64,000 nucleotides of DNA from Paludisphaera rhizosphaerae (GCF_011065895.1 NZ_JAALCR010000012.1:62001-126000); one strand, 5' to 3'; positions 44,285-53,159 are shown, counted from the first letter of the stretch. Program-made: numbers and translations. Notes: generated by a model from the letters alone, not told the origin.

Positions 44285-45751
44285 ATGATTCGTTGCCGAT
44301 GGACGACGCTGGCGTTCCTGGCCCTTTCCTTCGGCGGGGCTGTCGCCGCCGCCGAGCCGACCCGGCCGAACATCCTCTGGCTGGTGGCCGAGGATTTCGG
44401 GCCGGAGCTGGGGTGCTACGGCACGACGCAGGTCTGGACGCCGAACCTCGACCGCCTTGCGGGGCAGGGCACTCGTTACACGCACGCCTACACCACGGCC
44501 CCGGTCTGCTCGGCCAGCCGGTCGGCCTTCATGACGGGCATGTACCAGACGACCATCGGCGCCCACAACCACCGCTCGCACCGCGACGACGGCTACCGCC
44601 TCCCCACTTCCGTGCGGCCGATTCCCGATCGGATGCGCGACGCCGGCTATTTCACGGCCAACATCCGCGCGATGCCGAAGTCCTTCGGCTTCTCGGGGAC
44701 CGGCAAGACCGACTGGAACTTCACCCACGACGGCACGTCGTTCGACTCCGACAAGTGGGCCGATCTGGCGACGCATCAGCCCTTCTTCGCCCAGGTGAAC
44801 TTCCAGGAGACCCACCGGGCCTTCCACGCTCCGAAGAAAGCCGACCCAGCCAAGGTCGTGATCCCGCCCTACTATCCCGACCACCCGGTGACGCGTGAGG
44901 ACTGGGCGGAATACCTCGACGCGGCCAGCGAGCTCGACCGCAAGGTGGGCCTGATCCTCGACCAGCTCTCGGCCGACGGCCTCGCCGGGAATACGGTGGT
45001 CGTCTTCATGGGCGATCACGGCCAGGCGCACGTGCGCGGCAAGCAGTTCTGCTATGAGGAAGGGCTGCACATTCCCCTGATCATCCGATGGCCGGAAGGG
45101 CCCACGGCCCCGGCGGGCCTCAGCGTGGGTCGCGTGGACGACCGCTTCGTCGAGGCCATCGACCTCGCGCCGACGTTCCTCGCCCTGGCCGGCGCGGCGA
45201 AGCCGGAAGGAATGCAGGGCCGGGTCTTCCTCGGCGACCGGGCCGAGGCGCCCCGCGAGTACGTCTTCGGCGCGAGGGACCGCTGCGACGAGACTGTCTT
45301 CCGCCTCCGCACGGTCCGCGACGCTCGCTACCGGTACATCCGCAACTTCACGCCCGACCGCCCGTTCCTCCAGGCCAACGCCTACAAGGAGCGCAGCTAC
45401 CCGGTCTGGAACCTTTTGAAGGAGCTGGACGCCCAGGGAAAGCTGACCCCGGTGCAGAAAGCTCTCACCGCGCCCACGATGCCTCCGGAGGAACTCTACG
45501 ACCTGGAGGCCGACCCCCACGAAATCCACAACCTCGTCGCGTCCGAGAAGCCCGCCGACCGCGAGGCCCTGGCGCGGTTGCGGAGCCGCCTTGAGCGGTG
45601 GATCGAGGAGACCGACGACCAGGGCCGGTTCTTTGAAGCGCCCGAGGTCGCGGCGGCTTCTGGAGCTACCAAGGCCGCCCCCGCCACAAAGAAAGGCGCC
45701 GCCACGAAGAAGGCTGAGAGGGCCAAGGCGAAGGCCGCTTCGCCGGAATGA
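44285..45751 (+). CDS. Secreted type I sulfatase (CxAxR), 488 aa
   Basis: The signal peptide ends at about residue 22. The sulfatase core begins PNILWLVAEDFG with the metal aspartate. The catalytic motif is C75-S-A-S-R79, in which Cys is converted to formylglycine; Ala in place of Pro is a known variant. GDHGQAHVRGKQFCYEEG supplies the second metal site. Planctomycetes use many sulfatases against sulfated algal polysaccharides; the substrate here is unknown. The last 28 residues are a Lys/Ala-rich tail. GGGGGAG precedes ATG 44285. Confidence 0.92.
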   Translation: MIRCRWTTLAFLALSFGGAVAAAEPTRPNILWLVAEDFGPELGCYGTTQVWTPNLDRLAGQGTRYTHAYTTAPVCSASRSAFMTGMYQTTIGAHNHRSHRDDGYRLPTSVRPIPDRMRDAGYFTANIRAMPKSFGFSGTGKTDWNFTHDGTSFDSDKWADLATHQPFFAQVNFQETHRAFHAPKKADPAKVVIPPYYPDHPVTREDWAEYLDAASELDRKVGLILDQLSADGLAGNTVVVFMGDHGQAHVRGKQFCYEEGLHIPLIIRWPEGPTAPAGLSVGRVDDRFVEAIDLAPTFLALAGAAKPEGMQGRVFLGDRAEAPREYVFGARDRCDETVFRLRTVRDARYRYIRNFTPDRPFLQANAYKERSYPVWNLLKELDAQGKLTPVQKALTAPTMPPEELYDLEADPHEIHNLVASEKPADREALARLRSRLERWIEETDDQGRFFEAPEVAAASGATKAAPATKKGAATKKAERAKAKAASPE

Positions 45752-45844
45752 GCCGCCTCGCCGAGTCGGCTTGAAACTCGGCGGTCCGTGGCCGAAACAG
45801 GTCGGACCTGGACGAACGGAAGTGGTAACCTACACTCGCAAGAG

Positions 45845-46831
45845 ATGGCGACCGCGTTTCCGACGAGGCCCAACGTGAGCACGACCCCCCGGCTCCCCGA
45901 CTGCAACCACTACCTCGACCGCACGGCGGCGACGCCGCTGGTCCCCGTCCGGCTCGACGCCGACGGGCCGACGATCTGGTGCAAGCTGGAGTTCCTCAAC
46001 CCGAGCGGCTCGACCAAGGACCGGATCGCCGGCTACATCCTGCACAAGGCCGTGAGGACCGGGAAGGTCGCCCCGGGAGGGCTCGTCGTCGAAGCGTCGA
46101 GCGGGTCGACGAGCATCGCCATGGCCCTGGCCTCGGCGCAGTTGGGGCTGAGGTTCATCGCGGTGATGCCTGAGGGGGTCAGCCGCGAGCGCCGGCTGAT
46201 CATCGAGTCGTATGGCGGCGAGGTCGTCTTTTCGCCCAAAGCCGAAGGGATCCTCGGCGCCCTGGCCGGGGCGGAGGCCGTCGCGAAAGAGCGGGGGGCC
46301 TATCTGCCGCTCCAGTTCGAGAACCCCGACAACCCCGGAGCGCATCGAAGCCGAACCGCCTGCGAGATTCTGGGTCAGATCCCCGGCGGCTGCGTGGACG
46401 CCGTCGTCACCGGGGTGGGCACGGGGGGGACGCTCGTCGGCCTGTTTGAGGGCCTCTGCGACCACGGCTGCTCGCCGACGGCCTTCGCCGCCCGACCCGT
46501 GACCGGCGCGGCTTTGGGAGGCGCCGGGGCAGAGTGCTGCTCGTTCAGCGGCCGGATTCCCGGGGTCGTCGACGGCCTCTCCACCATCTACACAAGGTTC
46601 CGAACCGAACGCGCCGCATCGCTCGTCGAGCTGGACGTCCCCGACGAGGAGGCCGTCGAACTGGCTCGCCGATTGATCCGCAAGGGGTTCCCCGTGGGGC
46701 CCAGTTCAGGACTGAATTACCTGGCCGCCTTGATGGTGGCCCAACGATTGGGGCCGAACGCCCAGATCGTCACCGTCTTCCCCGACCGCATGGAGCGCTA
46801 TTTCTCGACGGAGTTGTTCAACCAGGCCTGA
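45845..46831 (+). CDS. Cysteine synthase/cystathionine beta-synthase-type PLP enzyme, 328 aa
   Basis: A fold-type II beta-family enzyme: TAATPLVPV at the entrance, PLP lysine K58 in NPSGSTKDRIAGY, substrate loop EASSGSTSIAMALA, then GTGGTLVGL for the cofactor phosphate, and the C-terminal GPSSGLNYLAAL. Two Cys residues (AECCSF) occur near the middle of the second half. The usual reaction would be sulfhydrylation of O-acetyl- or O-phosphoserine. ATG 45845 is one candidate start; GTG 45875 has a better spaced GAGG and is equally likely. Confidence 0.85.
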   Translation: MATAFPTRPNVSTTPRLPDCNHYLDRTAATPLVPVRLDADGPTIWCKLEFLNPSGSTKDRIAGYILHKAVRTGKVAPGGLVVEASSGSTSIAMALASAQLGLRFIAVMPEGVSRERRLIIESYGGEVVFSPKAEGILGALAGAEAVAKERGAYLPLQFENPDNPGAHRSRTACEILGQIPGGCVDAVVTGVGTGGTLVGLFEGLCDHGCSPTAFAARPVTGAALGGAGAECCSFSGRIPGVVDGLSTIYTRFRTERAASLVELDVPDEEAVELARRLIRKGFPVGPSSGLNYLAALMVAQRLGPNAQIVTVFPDRMERYFSTELFNQA

Positions 46832-47189
46832 ATTCTGATCGACCTCGGCACTCTTAATGCTATGTTAAAGAAATGGAGGGAAGCCGGACGTTTGGTCGAC
46901 GAGGAACGGTGCCAACCTGTGAACCCTCGCCTTCCGCGCGTTTCGGCTCCCTCCACTTCTGAACTCATCGAAGAAACCAAGGCTCGGCCGGCGTGATTTT
47001 CAGAAAAAACACGCCCGCCGATCCCTAAATTATACGGACGCTTCGCAGGCCGAACGAGACGACTTATCTCAGTTGGTCACTGCATGTTCGCTGTGCGTCA
47101 CGATCGCTTGACCCCTTGAATTGAGGGGCGTCGACGCCCCCGTTCGTCGCCCTACGTGACCCCGCAGGGCGATCATCCGGGGCGTAGAA
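46832..47189. other. 358-base gap with a 16-bp perfect palindrome
   Basis: It lies between convergent stops. It holds GGGGCGTCGACGCCCC at 47125-47140, a perfect palindrome, just after an imperfect CCCCT...AGGGG hairpin. A/T-rich pieces occur at 46855-46870 and 47005-47030. No gene is supported; the hairpins may end transcription of the flanking genes. Confidence 0.45.
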
Positions 47190-47666
47190 TCATGGGGTCT
47201 GGACGCGTTGCAGGACCATGAGCATCATGCCGCTGTCGCGGCCCGCCTTGAAGGCGGTGGGACGGTCCTGGTTGGGCTTGGCGGTGTCGGACGGCAGGCA
47301 GATTTTCAGCTTGTCGTCCTTGATCTCGAAGAGGCCCCGGACGAGTGCGGGGCCTTTTTCGTTGGTTGAAGACAGGTTGATCCACCCGGGCGTGCGGTCG
47401 GGGTCGTAGGCGAACGAGTATTTCTCCTCGTGCGTCTCGTTCTTCTCGGGGATGGGCCCCGAAGACCAGACCGCGTCATGGTCCTTGAAGATCCAGCGGA
47501 ACTCCTTCATCGCCGATTCCGGCGCCTTCTTCCCGTCGATCTCCCAGGAGACGAACTTCCAGGTCCCTTCCAGCGGCGTGCTCTTGGCCGAGGGTTCCTG
47601 GGCGACGGCGACAGCCGCCGTCAGGACCATGGCGATCACAACGCATCCGTTTCGCATTGGCTTCAT
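47190..47666 (-). CDS. TIGR03067-type secreted protein, 158 aa
   Basis: The signal peptide covers residues 1-22 (MKPMRNGCVVIAMVLTAAVA). The domain begins TPLEGTWKFVSWEIDGKKAP and closes with GLFEIKDDKLKICLPSDTAK and RPTAFKA, the order typical of this planctomycete family: G-T-W, E-x-D-G, then Y/F-E-x-x-x-D-x-L-x-x-C and R-P-x-x-F. AGGAG is six bases from the ATG. It is a lipocalin-like small beta protein of unknown role. Confidence 0.83.
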   Translation of the reverse strand: MKPMRNGCVVIAMVLTAAVAVAQEPSAKSTPLEGTWKFVSWEIDGKKAPESAMKEFRWIFKDHDAVWSSGPIPEKNETHEEKYSFAYDPDRTPGWINLSSTNEKGPALVRGLFEIKDDKLKICLPSDTAKPNQDRPTAFKAGRDSGMMLMVLQRVQTP

Positions 47667-47730
47667 CGGCTTCTCCTACCGCCTGATGATTCGTCGAGGA
47701 CTCGATCGGAGGCACAGGACAGCCTGAGAC

Positions 47731-47794
47731 GCTGGGTCGAAACCCAGCTTGTGCGAGCCTCGGCCTCTCCCGGCCGGGTCGAGACCCAGCCTAC
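47731..47794. repeat. Decayed GTAGGCTGGG-type repeats
   Basis: GCTGGGTCGAAACCCAGC at 47731-47748 is a six-base-pair hairpin. GGGTCGAGACCCAGCCTAC at 47776-47794 keeps one arm of the element found intact at 26406-26432. They lie between the TIGR03067 start and the glgC stop. Confidence 0.5.
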
Positions 47795-47899
47795 GGGCCA
47801 GCAGGAGAAGGGACGCCGTCGGCGACATCTCACTGGGCCGGGGAGGGGTTGTCGACCGACATCCTAGAGAACGTCCCCAAAGCGGGCAACATCACTCGG

Positions 47900-49132
47900 T
47901 CAGACGAACCTTTCGAGATCCTCGTCCTTCGAGACGACGGTCACGCCGTCGGGGGTGACGGTGAAGCCCCGGGCGAGGTCTTGCTCGCGATTCCAGCCGA
48001 TGGTGAAACCGGGCGGGACCTGGACGTGCTTGTCGACGATGGCGCGGCGGATCTTGGCGTGGCGGCCGACGTTGACGTCTTCGAAGAGGATCGAATCCTC
48101 CACCAGCGAATAGCTGTGGATACGCACGCCCGGCGAAATGATGCTGCGATAAACCTGGCCGCCGGAGACGATCACCCCCTGACAGACGATCGAATTGAAC
48201 GCGGAGCCCCGACGATCGTAGTCGGTGTGGACGAACTTCGGCGGCGGCGAGGCCGGCTGGTAGGTGTGGATCGGCCAGTCGCGGTCGTACAGGTTCAGGA
48301 TCGGGTCGACGGCGATCAGGTCCATGCTGGCCTGGAAGTAGGCGTCGAGCGTCCCCACGTCGCGCCAGTAGGCGGCCGTCTTGCGGTTCTCGTCGCGGAA
48401 GGGGTAGGCGTACACCCGCATGCCGTCGGCGACCATTTTGGGGATGATGTCGCGGCCGAAGTCGTGCCGGCTGGCCTCCTTGCGGGCGGCGTCCTGGAAG
48501 AGCAACTCGTACATCACGTCCGTGTTGAAGACGTAGATGCCCATGCTGGCCAGCGCCGTGTCGGGCTGGCCCGGGATGCAGGGAGGGTTCTTGGGCTTCT
48601 CAACGAAGCTGGTGATGCGGCCCTCCGCGTCGACTCCCATCACGCCGAACTCCCGAGCGGCCGCCAGCGTGGAGGGCTGACAGGCGACGGTCAGGTCGGC
48701 GCGCTGATCGCGGTGGAATTCGATCATCCGCGCGTAGTTCATCTTGTAGATGTGGTCGCCGGCCAAAATGATCGTGTCGCGAGGAGCGGCCTTCTCAATT
48801 GTGTAGACGTTCTGATAGATGGCGTCGGCCGTGCCCTGATACCAGGTCTCGGCGATCCTTTGCTGCGGCGGGATGACCTCGACGTACTCGTCAAGTTCGC
48901 GACAGAGGAAGTTCCAGCCCTGGTCGAGATGGCGGTTGAGGCTCGTCGCCTTGTATTGCGGGAGGACCAGGATCCGGCGGATGTCGGAGTTGATGCAGTT
49001 GGACAGCGTGAAATCGATGATTCGGTAGATGCCGCCGAAGGGGACCGCCGGTTTGGCTCGATCCCGCGTGAGAGGGTCTAGCCGCGACCCACGCCCGCCC
49101 GCCAGCACGATCGCCAGGACGTCCCGCTGCAC
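47900..49132 (-). CDS. glgC: Glucose-1-phosphate adenylyltransferase, 410 aa
   Basis: It makes ADP-glucose for glycogen synthesis. It has the nucleotide-binding LAIVLAGGRGSRLDPLT, KPAVPFGGIYRIIDFTLSNC, active-site WYQGTADAIYQN and LAGDHIYKM, glucose-site GVMGVDAEGRI...FVEKPK, and a C-terminal left-handed beta-helix (SGGQVYRSIISPGVRIHSYS). GTG 49132 is chosen because GGAGG sits five bases upstream and the product starts MQRDVLAIVL; a frame open to 49192 lacks this. A divergent alkaline phosphatase gene lies across 317 bases. Confidence 0.94.
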   Translation of the reverse strand: MQRDVLAIVLAGGRGSRLDPLTRDRAKPAVPFGGIYRIIDFTLSNCINSDIRRILVLPQYKATSLNRHLDQGWNFLCRELDEYVEVIPPQQRIAETWYQGTADAIYQNVYTIEKAAPRDTIILAGDHIYKMNYARMIEFHRDQRADLTVACQPSTLAAAREFGVMGVDAEGRITSFVEKPKNPPCIPGQPDTALASMGIYVFNTDVMYELLFQDAARKEASRHDFGRDIIPKMVADGMRVYAYPFRDENRKTAAYWRDVGTLDAYFQASMDLIAVDPILNLYDRDWPIHTYQPASPPPKFVHTDYDRRGSAFNSIVCQGVIVSGGQVYRSIISPGVRIHSYSLVEDSILFEDVNVGRHAKIRRAIVDKHVQVPPGFTIGWNREQDLARGFTVTPDGVTVVSKDEDLERFV

Positions 49133-49449
49133 CGCCGCCTCCGATCGATCGAATCGCCCCGCCCATGGAGGCCGCCGAACGGCGTCGCCCACGTTTGCAT
49201 CCTACCTGCTCCGGAGAGCCGACCCAACTATCCTCCTCCCCATCCTTTTCCTTCGTCAGGGGGCTGCGAAGCCCGATGAGGATTCGTTAGACTGTCATCC
49301 TCGGCGCAGCACGCCGTCTCGCCGAGATCCCGCCGGAAAAACCTCGAATCTTCGCAAACCGTTCGTATCCTGTGATCATGGGCCTCCCGGGCGTCGCCGC
49401 CGGCCCACCCGCCTTCGACGTCCTCGGTGAATGGAGAGGTAGACGCCTG
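49133..49449. other. 317-base divergent region, glgC / alkaline phosphatase
   Basis: It should contain both promoters. The pyrimidine-rich segment at 49235-49260 and purines at 49433-49440 (ribosome binding site of the phosphatase) are the only notable points. No phosphate-box repeat was identified and no gene is supported. Confidence 0.35.
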
Positions 49450-51192
49450 ATGAATTCAATCGCATCTCGACACGTCCGCGCGGCCGCAGCCGTGCTGGCG
49501 GGGCTTTCGGCCTGGGGAGTTCCCGTCGCGTCGCAGGCGCAGGACCGGCTGAAGGAACTGCAGACCGAATACTCGACGAAGGCCGGCGAGAAGGTCGACC
49601 GCGTTTACCACTTCGGGTCGCAGGGTCCTGGCGACGTTTACTCGAACCACGGCAGCCACTCCAACCGCCAGATCCCCGTCTACACTTGGGGGACCAAGAT
49701 CGACCTCGGGTTGATCATGGGCTCAAACAGCAGCTATCGCGATCCCGAGAAGCTCAAGAAGATCTACGGCTTCCTCCCCGAGAACACGGTCAACCCTGAG
49801 GCTGAGTACGCCGACCAGAGCGACATCCGCATCGTCCTGGAAGACGCCGCCAAGAGGGGCGCCAAGCACATCTTCATCGTCTGGTTCGACGGCATGGACT
49901 GGGTCGCCACCCAGGCCGCGGCGATCGCCAAATCTCAGAAGGTCTACACCCAGGGGAAGGGCTCGGGCCTGATCTTCCAGGACTACGCCGGCAAGGGCTC
50001 CAACCCCCAGTATGGCTGGGTGGTCACCAGCCCGACCTACGACCACACTGAGAACGACGTGGACGTCCAGTCGGTCGAGATCCCCAAGACGAGCATGAAG
50101 GGGGGTTACGACGTCACCATCGCCGGCCCCAACCCCTGGACGCTCGGCCCCAACGGACCGCAGGCGCCGGGCTACTTCAAGGGCCAGTCGGCGAACGACA
50201 AGGACAAGGCGGGCGTGAAGTCGGTCGGCCGGATCATGCACGCCTACACCGACTCCTCGCAGAGCGCCGCGGAGATCGTCAGCGGGGTGAAGTCGTACAA
50301 CAACAGCATCAACGTGTCGGACAAGGGCAAGCCTGTCCCAACCCTCTTCCACGACCTGCAGGCTCAGGGCTGGAAGACGGGCGTCGTCACGAGCGTGCCG
50401 TTCCCGCACGCCTCGCCGGCCGGCATGTACGCCCAGAACGTCTATCGCGACGACTACCAGGATCTCGCCCGGTGCATGTTCGGGATTCCGAACATCATGC
50501 AGGACGCTCTTCACGCTCCCCTCTATCCCGGGCTCGACGTCATCATCGGCACCGGGTACGGGATCATGATGGAGAAGGCGCACTTCAAGAAGCAGGGGAA
50601 GAACGCGGTCGACGGCCACCTGTTCATCGCCGAGCCCGACCGTGCGGCGATCAACGTCAAGAACGGCGGCAAGTACACGGTCGTTGAGACCAAGCTGGGG
50701 ACCAACGGCGGCGAGGCCCTGCAACGGGCCGCCGACGAGGCCGCGAAGAACGGCACCCGACTCTTCGGCTTCTTCGGCGACAAGGGGGTAGACCACCTCC
50801 CGTTCCGCACGGCCGACGGCAACTACGATCCCTCGCCGAATCCCGCCAAGCTCGGCAAGGAGCCCGTCGCCGAGGTCTACTCCAAGGAGACGCTCGATTC
50901 CCAGCCGACGCTCGCCCAGGAGGCTGACGCCGCGTTGACGGTCCTGACCGCCAAGCCCGACCAAAAGTTCATCCTCTTCACCGAGGCTGGCGACGTCGAC
51001 TTCGGCCTGCACTCGAATAATCTCGACAACGCCATCGGCGCCGTCCACAGCGGCGAGGATGCCATCAAGCGGATCATCCACTGGGTCGAGACCAAGAGCA
51101 ACTGGGACGAATCCGTCCTGGTGGTCTCTTCCGACCACGGCCACTATCTGGTGATCGACAAGCCCGAAGGGCTTCTCAACCAGGCCAAGTGA
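49450..51192 (+). CDS. Alkaline phosphatase family protein, secreted, 580 aa
   Basis: ATG 49450 follows GGAGAGG; the signal peptide runs to about residue 30 (VPVASQAQ). The metal-phosphatase fold shows IFIVWFDGMD (metal D147), the nucleophile region T267-D-S-S270 in AYTDSSQSAAEI, then EAGDVDFGLHSNN and VVSSDHGHY with late Asp/His ligands. At 580 residues it is longer than E. coli PhoA, with a large insert between metal ligand and nucleophile. It would release phosphate from organic esters in the periplasm or outside. A hairpin terminator lies 25 bases downstream. Confidence 0.88.
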   Translation: MNSIASRHVRAAAAVLAGLSAWGVPVASQAQDRLKELQTEYSTKAGEKVDRVYHFGSQGPGDVYSNHGSHSNRQIPVYTWGTKIDLGLIMGSNSSYRDPEKLKKIYGFLPENTVNPEAEYADQSDIRIVLEDAAKRGAKHIFIVWFDGMDWVATQAAAIAKSQKVYTQGKGSGLIFQDYAGKGSNPQYGWVVTSPTYDHTENDVDVQSVEIPKTSMKGGYDVTIAGPNPWTLGPNGPQAPGYFKGQSANDKDKAGVKSVGRIMHAYTDSSQSAAEIVSGVKSYNNSINVSDKGKPVPTLFHDLQAQGWKTGVVTSVPFPHASPAGMYAQNVYRDDYQDLARCMFGIPNIMQDALHAPLYPGLDVIIGTGYGIMMEKAHFKKQGKNAVDGHLFIAEPDRAAINVKNGGKYTVVETKLGTNGGEALQRAADEAAKNGTRLFGFFGDKGVDHLPFRTADGNYDPSPNPAKLGKEPVAEVYSKETLDSQPTLAQEADAALTVLTAKPDQKFILFTEAGDVDFGLHSNNLDNAIGAVHSGEDAIKRIIHWVETKSNWDESVLVVSSDHGHYLVIDKPEGLLNQAK

Positions 51193-51217
51193 CCTCGACC
51201 GGTCTTGACGCAGATAA

Positions 51218-51252
51218 GCGAACGGCCGCCGATCATCTCGGCGGCCGTTCGC
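51218..51252. terminator. Long bidirectional hairpin
   Basis: A perfect 15-base-pair stem (51218-51232 with 51238-51252) around five bases lies between the convergent stops of the alkaline phosphatase (51192) and the next minus-strand gene (51274). It lacks a T-run, so it may act by structure. Confidence 0.65.
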
Positions 51253-51273
51253 ATGCGCGTTGGAAGTCCTCGG

Positions 51274-51780
51274 TTATTCGCCGGCCTTCTTCTTCATTGT
51301 GAACATGAGTTGCTTGTCCTTGGTCTTGAACTCGCGCGGGGCGTCGGCGTCGGGAAGGGCGTAGATGAGGCGGACCTTGTCGCCGTCCTTCTCGATCAGA
51401 CCCATCGCGAGCTTGTTCTCCGTGTCGGCGAGCTTGCTGACCATCCGGATCTTCGCGGCGGTCGCGCCGGAGTCCTCGGCGGTGGTAGCGATCTCAGACG
51501 GTTCCAGCGTATAGGCCGCTCCGTAGACCTCCTTGCTGTCCTTGTCCATGACGACCACGCGGTCCTGAGTGAACCGTACGGTCGAGCCCTTGATCCGATC
51601 GGCCGGCTCAGGCACACCGAACTTTTCGCCCGAGACGATCTCGTAAGCCCCGACCAGCTCCGCCGGCTTCAGACCGGCCGGCTTGTCCTTATCGACGTTG
51701 ATGCTCTGCGCCTGGGCCGCGAGCGGAAGGGCGAACAAAGCCAGGGCGCGCAGGCCGCCCCGGAAGATATTTCGGCGCAT
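51274..51780 (-). CDS. Secreted TIGR03067-like protein, 168 aa
   Basis: The signal peptide (residues 1-25, ending AAQAQ) starts from the ATG at 51780, with AGGAG eight bases upstream. The body has ELVGAYEIVSGEKFG, STVRFTQDRVVVMDKDSKEVYGAAYTL, DKVRLIYALPDADAPREF, and a Lys-rich end, resembling the TIGR03067 fold but lacking the usual Cys. A frame reading up to 52317 overlaps sugE and is not real. Confidence 0.72.
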   Translation of the reverse strand: MRRNIFRGGLRALALFALPLAAQAQSINVDKDKPAGLKPAELVGAYEIVSGEKFGVPEPADRIKGSTVRFTQDRVVVMDKDSKEVYGAAYTLEPSEIATTAEDSGATAAKIRMVSKLADTENKLAMGLIEKDGDKVRLIYALPDADAPREFKTKDKQLMFTMKKKAGE

Positions 51781-51866
51781 GGGAAAGCTCCTGGCTGATG
51801 GTGCGAATCCTCGGGACCTGTGGCATGGGTCCACACGTCTTGAAAGGATTCGCAACTCCCGCGCCG

Positions 51867-52184
51867 TCAGCCTGAAGCCAATCGCAGTCCAACGATCCCC
51901 AGGACGATCAGGGCGATCGACCCGACCCGCAGCGCCGAGGCCGGCTCGCCGAAGGCCGCGATGCCGACGATGGCCGTCCCCACGGCTCCCACGCCCGTCC
52001 ACACGGCGTAGGCCGTCCCCATCGGCAGGCGGTTCAGCGACCACCCCAGCCCCAGCATGCTCGCGGTCATCGTGGCCAGGAACGCGAGCGACGGCCACAA
52101 CTGCGTGAAGCTCTTCGACGTCTTCAGAAAGTACGCCCAGGCGACCTCGAACAAACCCGCCACGATCAGGACCAGCCAGGACAT
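51867..52184 (-). CDS. sugE: SMR-family guanidinium exporter (SugE/Gdx type), 105 aa
   Basis: Four membrane helices in 105 residues and the SMR active glutamate E13 in IVAGLFEVAWAYFLK. The sequence follows SugE/Gdx rather than EmrE: FLKTSKSFTQLWPSLAFL, MGTAYAVWTGVGAVGTAIVG and ALIVLGIVGLRLAS. Gdx proteins export guanidinium, and many are controlled by guanidine riboswitches. The leader of this gene contains two strong hairpins (see 52219 and 52281). A weak AAGG lies about eight bases before the ATG. Confidence 0.9.
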   Translation of the reverse strand: MSWLVLIVAGLFEVAWAYFLKTSKSFTQLWPSLAFLATMTASMLGLGWSLNRLPMGTAYAVWTGVGAVGTAIVGIAAFGEPASALRVGSIALIVLGIVGLRLASG

Positions 52185-52218
52185 CGCAAAGCACCTTGGA
52201 GAGAAAGGAAAAGCCGAA

Positions 52219-52253
52219 GGGGCGAGGTCCCGTGCGCCGTGGGACCTCGCCCC
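52219..52253 (-). promoter_or_regulatory. Leader hairpin B of sugE
   Basis: On the transcribed (minus) strand a perfect 13-base-pair stem closes a nine-base loop starting ACGG, ending 34 bases before the sugE ATG. It could be a regulatory hairpin, a terminator-like element or a dispersed repeat. Confidence 0.5.
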
Positions 52254-52280
52254 TACTTGTTCGATTCAGAGGAGCCGCAG

Positions 52281-52307
52281 GGGCTCCCAACTTCGTTGTT
52301 GGAGCCC
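52281..52307 (-). promoter_or_regulatory. Hairpin A between a PEP-CTERM gene and sugE
   Basis: On the minus strand GGGCTCCAAC pairs with GTTGGGAGCCC (one bulge) around AACGAA. It begins seven bases after the stop of the PEP-CTERM gene, so it may be that gene's terminator. Its loop contains ACGA, and it lies 27 bases from hairpin B. Confidence 0.5.
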
Positions 52308-52313
52308 TGGAGT

Positions 52314-53159
52314 TCAAGTCCGATTGCGTCGCGACCAGGCAAGAACGCCAGCCAGTCCCAGACCAGCTAACGCCAGGCTCGAAGGCTCCGGGACGGCCTG
52401 GGGTTCGGAGTAGATGAAGTCGTCCATTACGACGACGTCGTCGTTCGGGTTGCCGAGCACGCCGTTGGAGACGATCGTGTTGGCGCCCGAAGTAATCCGC
52501 ACCCGGCTGATCTGCTCACCAGCGTTCGCGATCGCGCCCAGGAACGTGAGGCCCTGGTTCCCAGCCACCAACGCATTTCGTGAAAAGATGAGCGAGTTGT
52601 TCTGGTCGAAGAACTCGATCTTGGTCTGACCGGCGACCTCGACGTCGACGAAGACCACGCCGAAGGCGCTGACGGTCGCCGGCGTGGTCGTCCCCGGAAT
52701 GAAAAAGCTGACGTCGGTGATGTTGCTGTTCACCGCGGTGAAAAGCTTCTGGGCGCTGAACGCCTGGAAGTCGTTCGGGAATCCGAACAACGGCGGCGTG
52801 GCCCCACCGGCATTGGCACTGACCAGGAATCCGGTCCCGGGCGTGCTGAAGACGACGCCCCGGGGCGAAGTCGTATTGAAGAAATTGGCGGAGAAGGGAT
52901 TTGGATCGCTCTGCAGGTCGGGCACCCCGTCCCAGTTGATCTCACGCCGAAGCCCGCCGAACGAGCCGTTGGCCCCGGCGACCGTGCCGCCGCCGATCGC
53001 CGTCCGGAAGGCGTCACGCGTCGGCGTGATCGACGCAGCGGTCGACCCGGCGGCCTCGAACACCGTGAACCCGGCGTGACATGGAGCCGTCGTTCCAAGA
53101 ACGATCGCCGTAGCCGTCAACAGCCTCCGAACCCACCGATGCGAGAAAGAACGAAACAT
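52314..53159 (-). CDS. PEP-CTERM sorting-domain protein, 281 aa
   Basis: ATG 53159 (MFRSFSHRWVRRLLTATAIV) gives a good signal peptide ending CHAG. The mature body is a beta-rich domain like those in other exported planctomycete proteins: FGVVFVDVEVAGQTKIEFFD, then LTFLGAIANAGEQISRVRI. The C-terminus is AVPEPSSLALAGLGLAGVLA plus WSRRNRT, a full PEP-CTERM signal. GGAG is ten bases before the ATG. A longer frame to 53234 was rejected because it would precede the signal peptide. Confidence 0.9.
   Translation of the reverse strand: MFRSFSHRWVRRLLTATAIVLGTTAPCHAGFTVFEAAGSTAASITPTRDAFRTAIGGGTVAGANGSFGGLRREINWDGVPDLQSDPNPFSANFFNTTSPRGVVFSTPGTGFLVSANAGGATPPLFGFPNDFQAFSAQKLFTAVNSNITDVSFFIPGTTTPATVSAFGVVFVDVEVAGQTKIEFFDQNNSLIFSRNALVAGNQGLTFLGAIANAGEQISRVRITSGANTIVSNGVLGNPNDDVVVMDDFIYSEPQAVPEPSSLALAGLGLAGVLAWSRRNRT

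Noticed and set aside
52219-52307. Canonical guanidine-II riboswitch
   Set aside because: Loops are six and nine bases, not ACGR tetraloops; kept only as a finding to test.
52305-52325. T-loop-like GAGTTCAAGTCC suggesting a tRNA
   Set aside because: No acceptor, D or anticodon stems can be formed around it; it overlaps the end of the PEP-CTERM gene.
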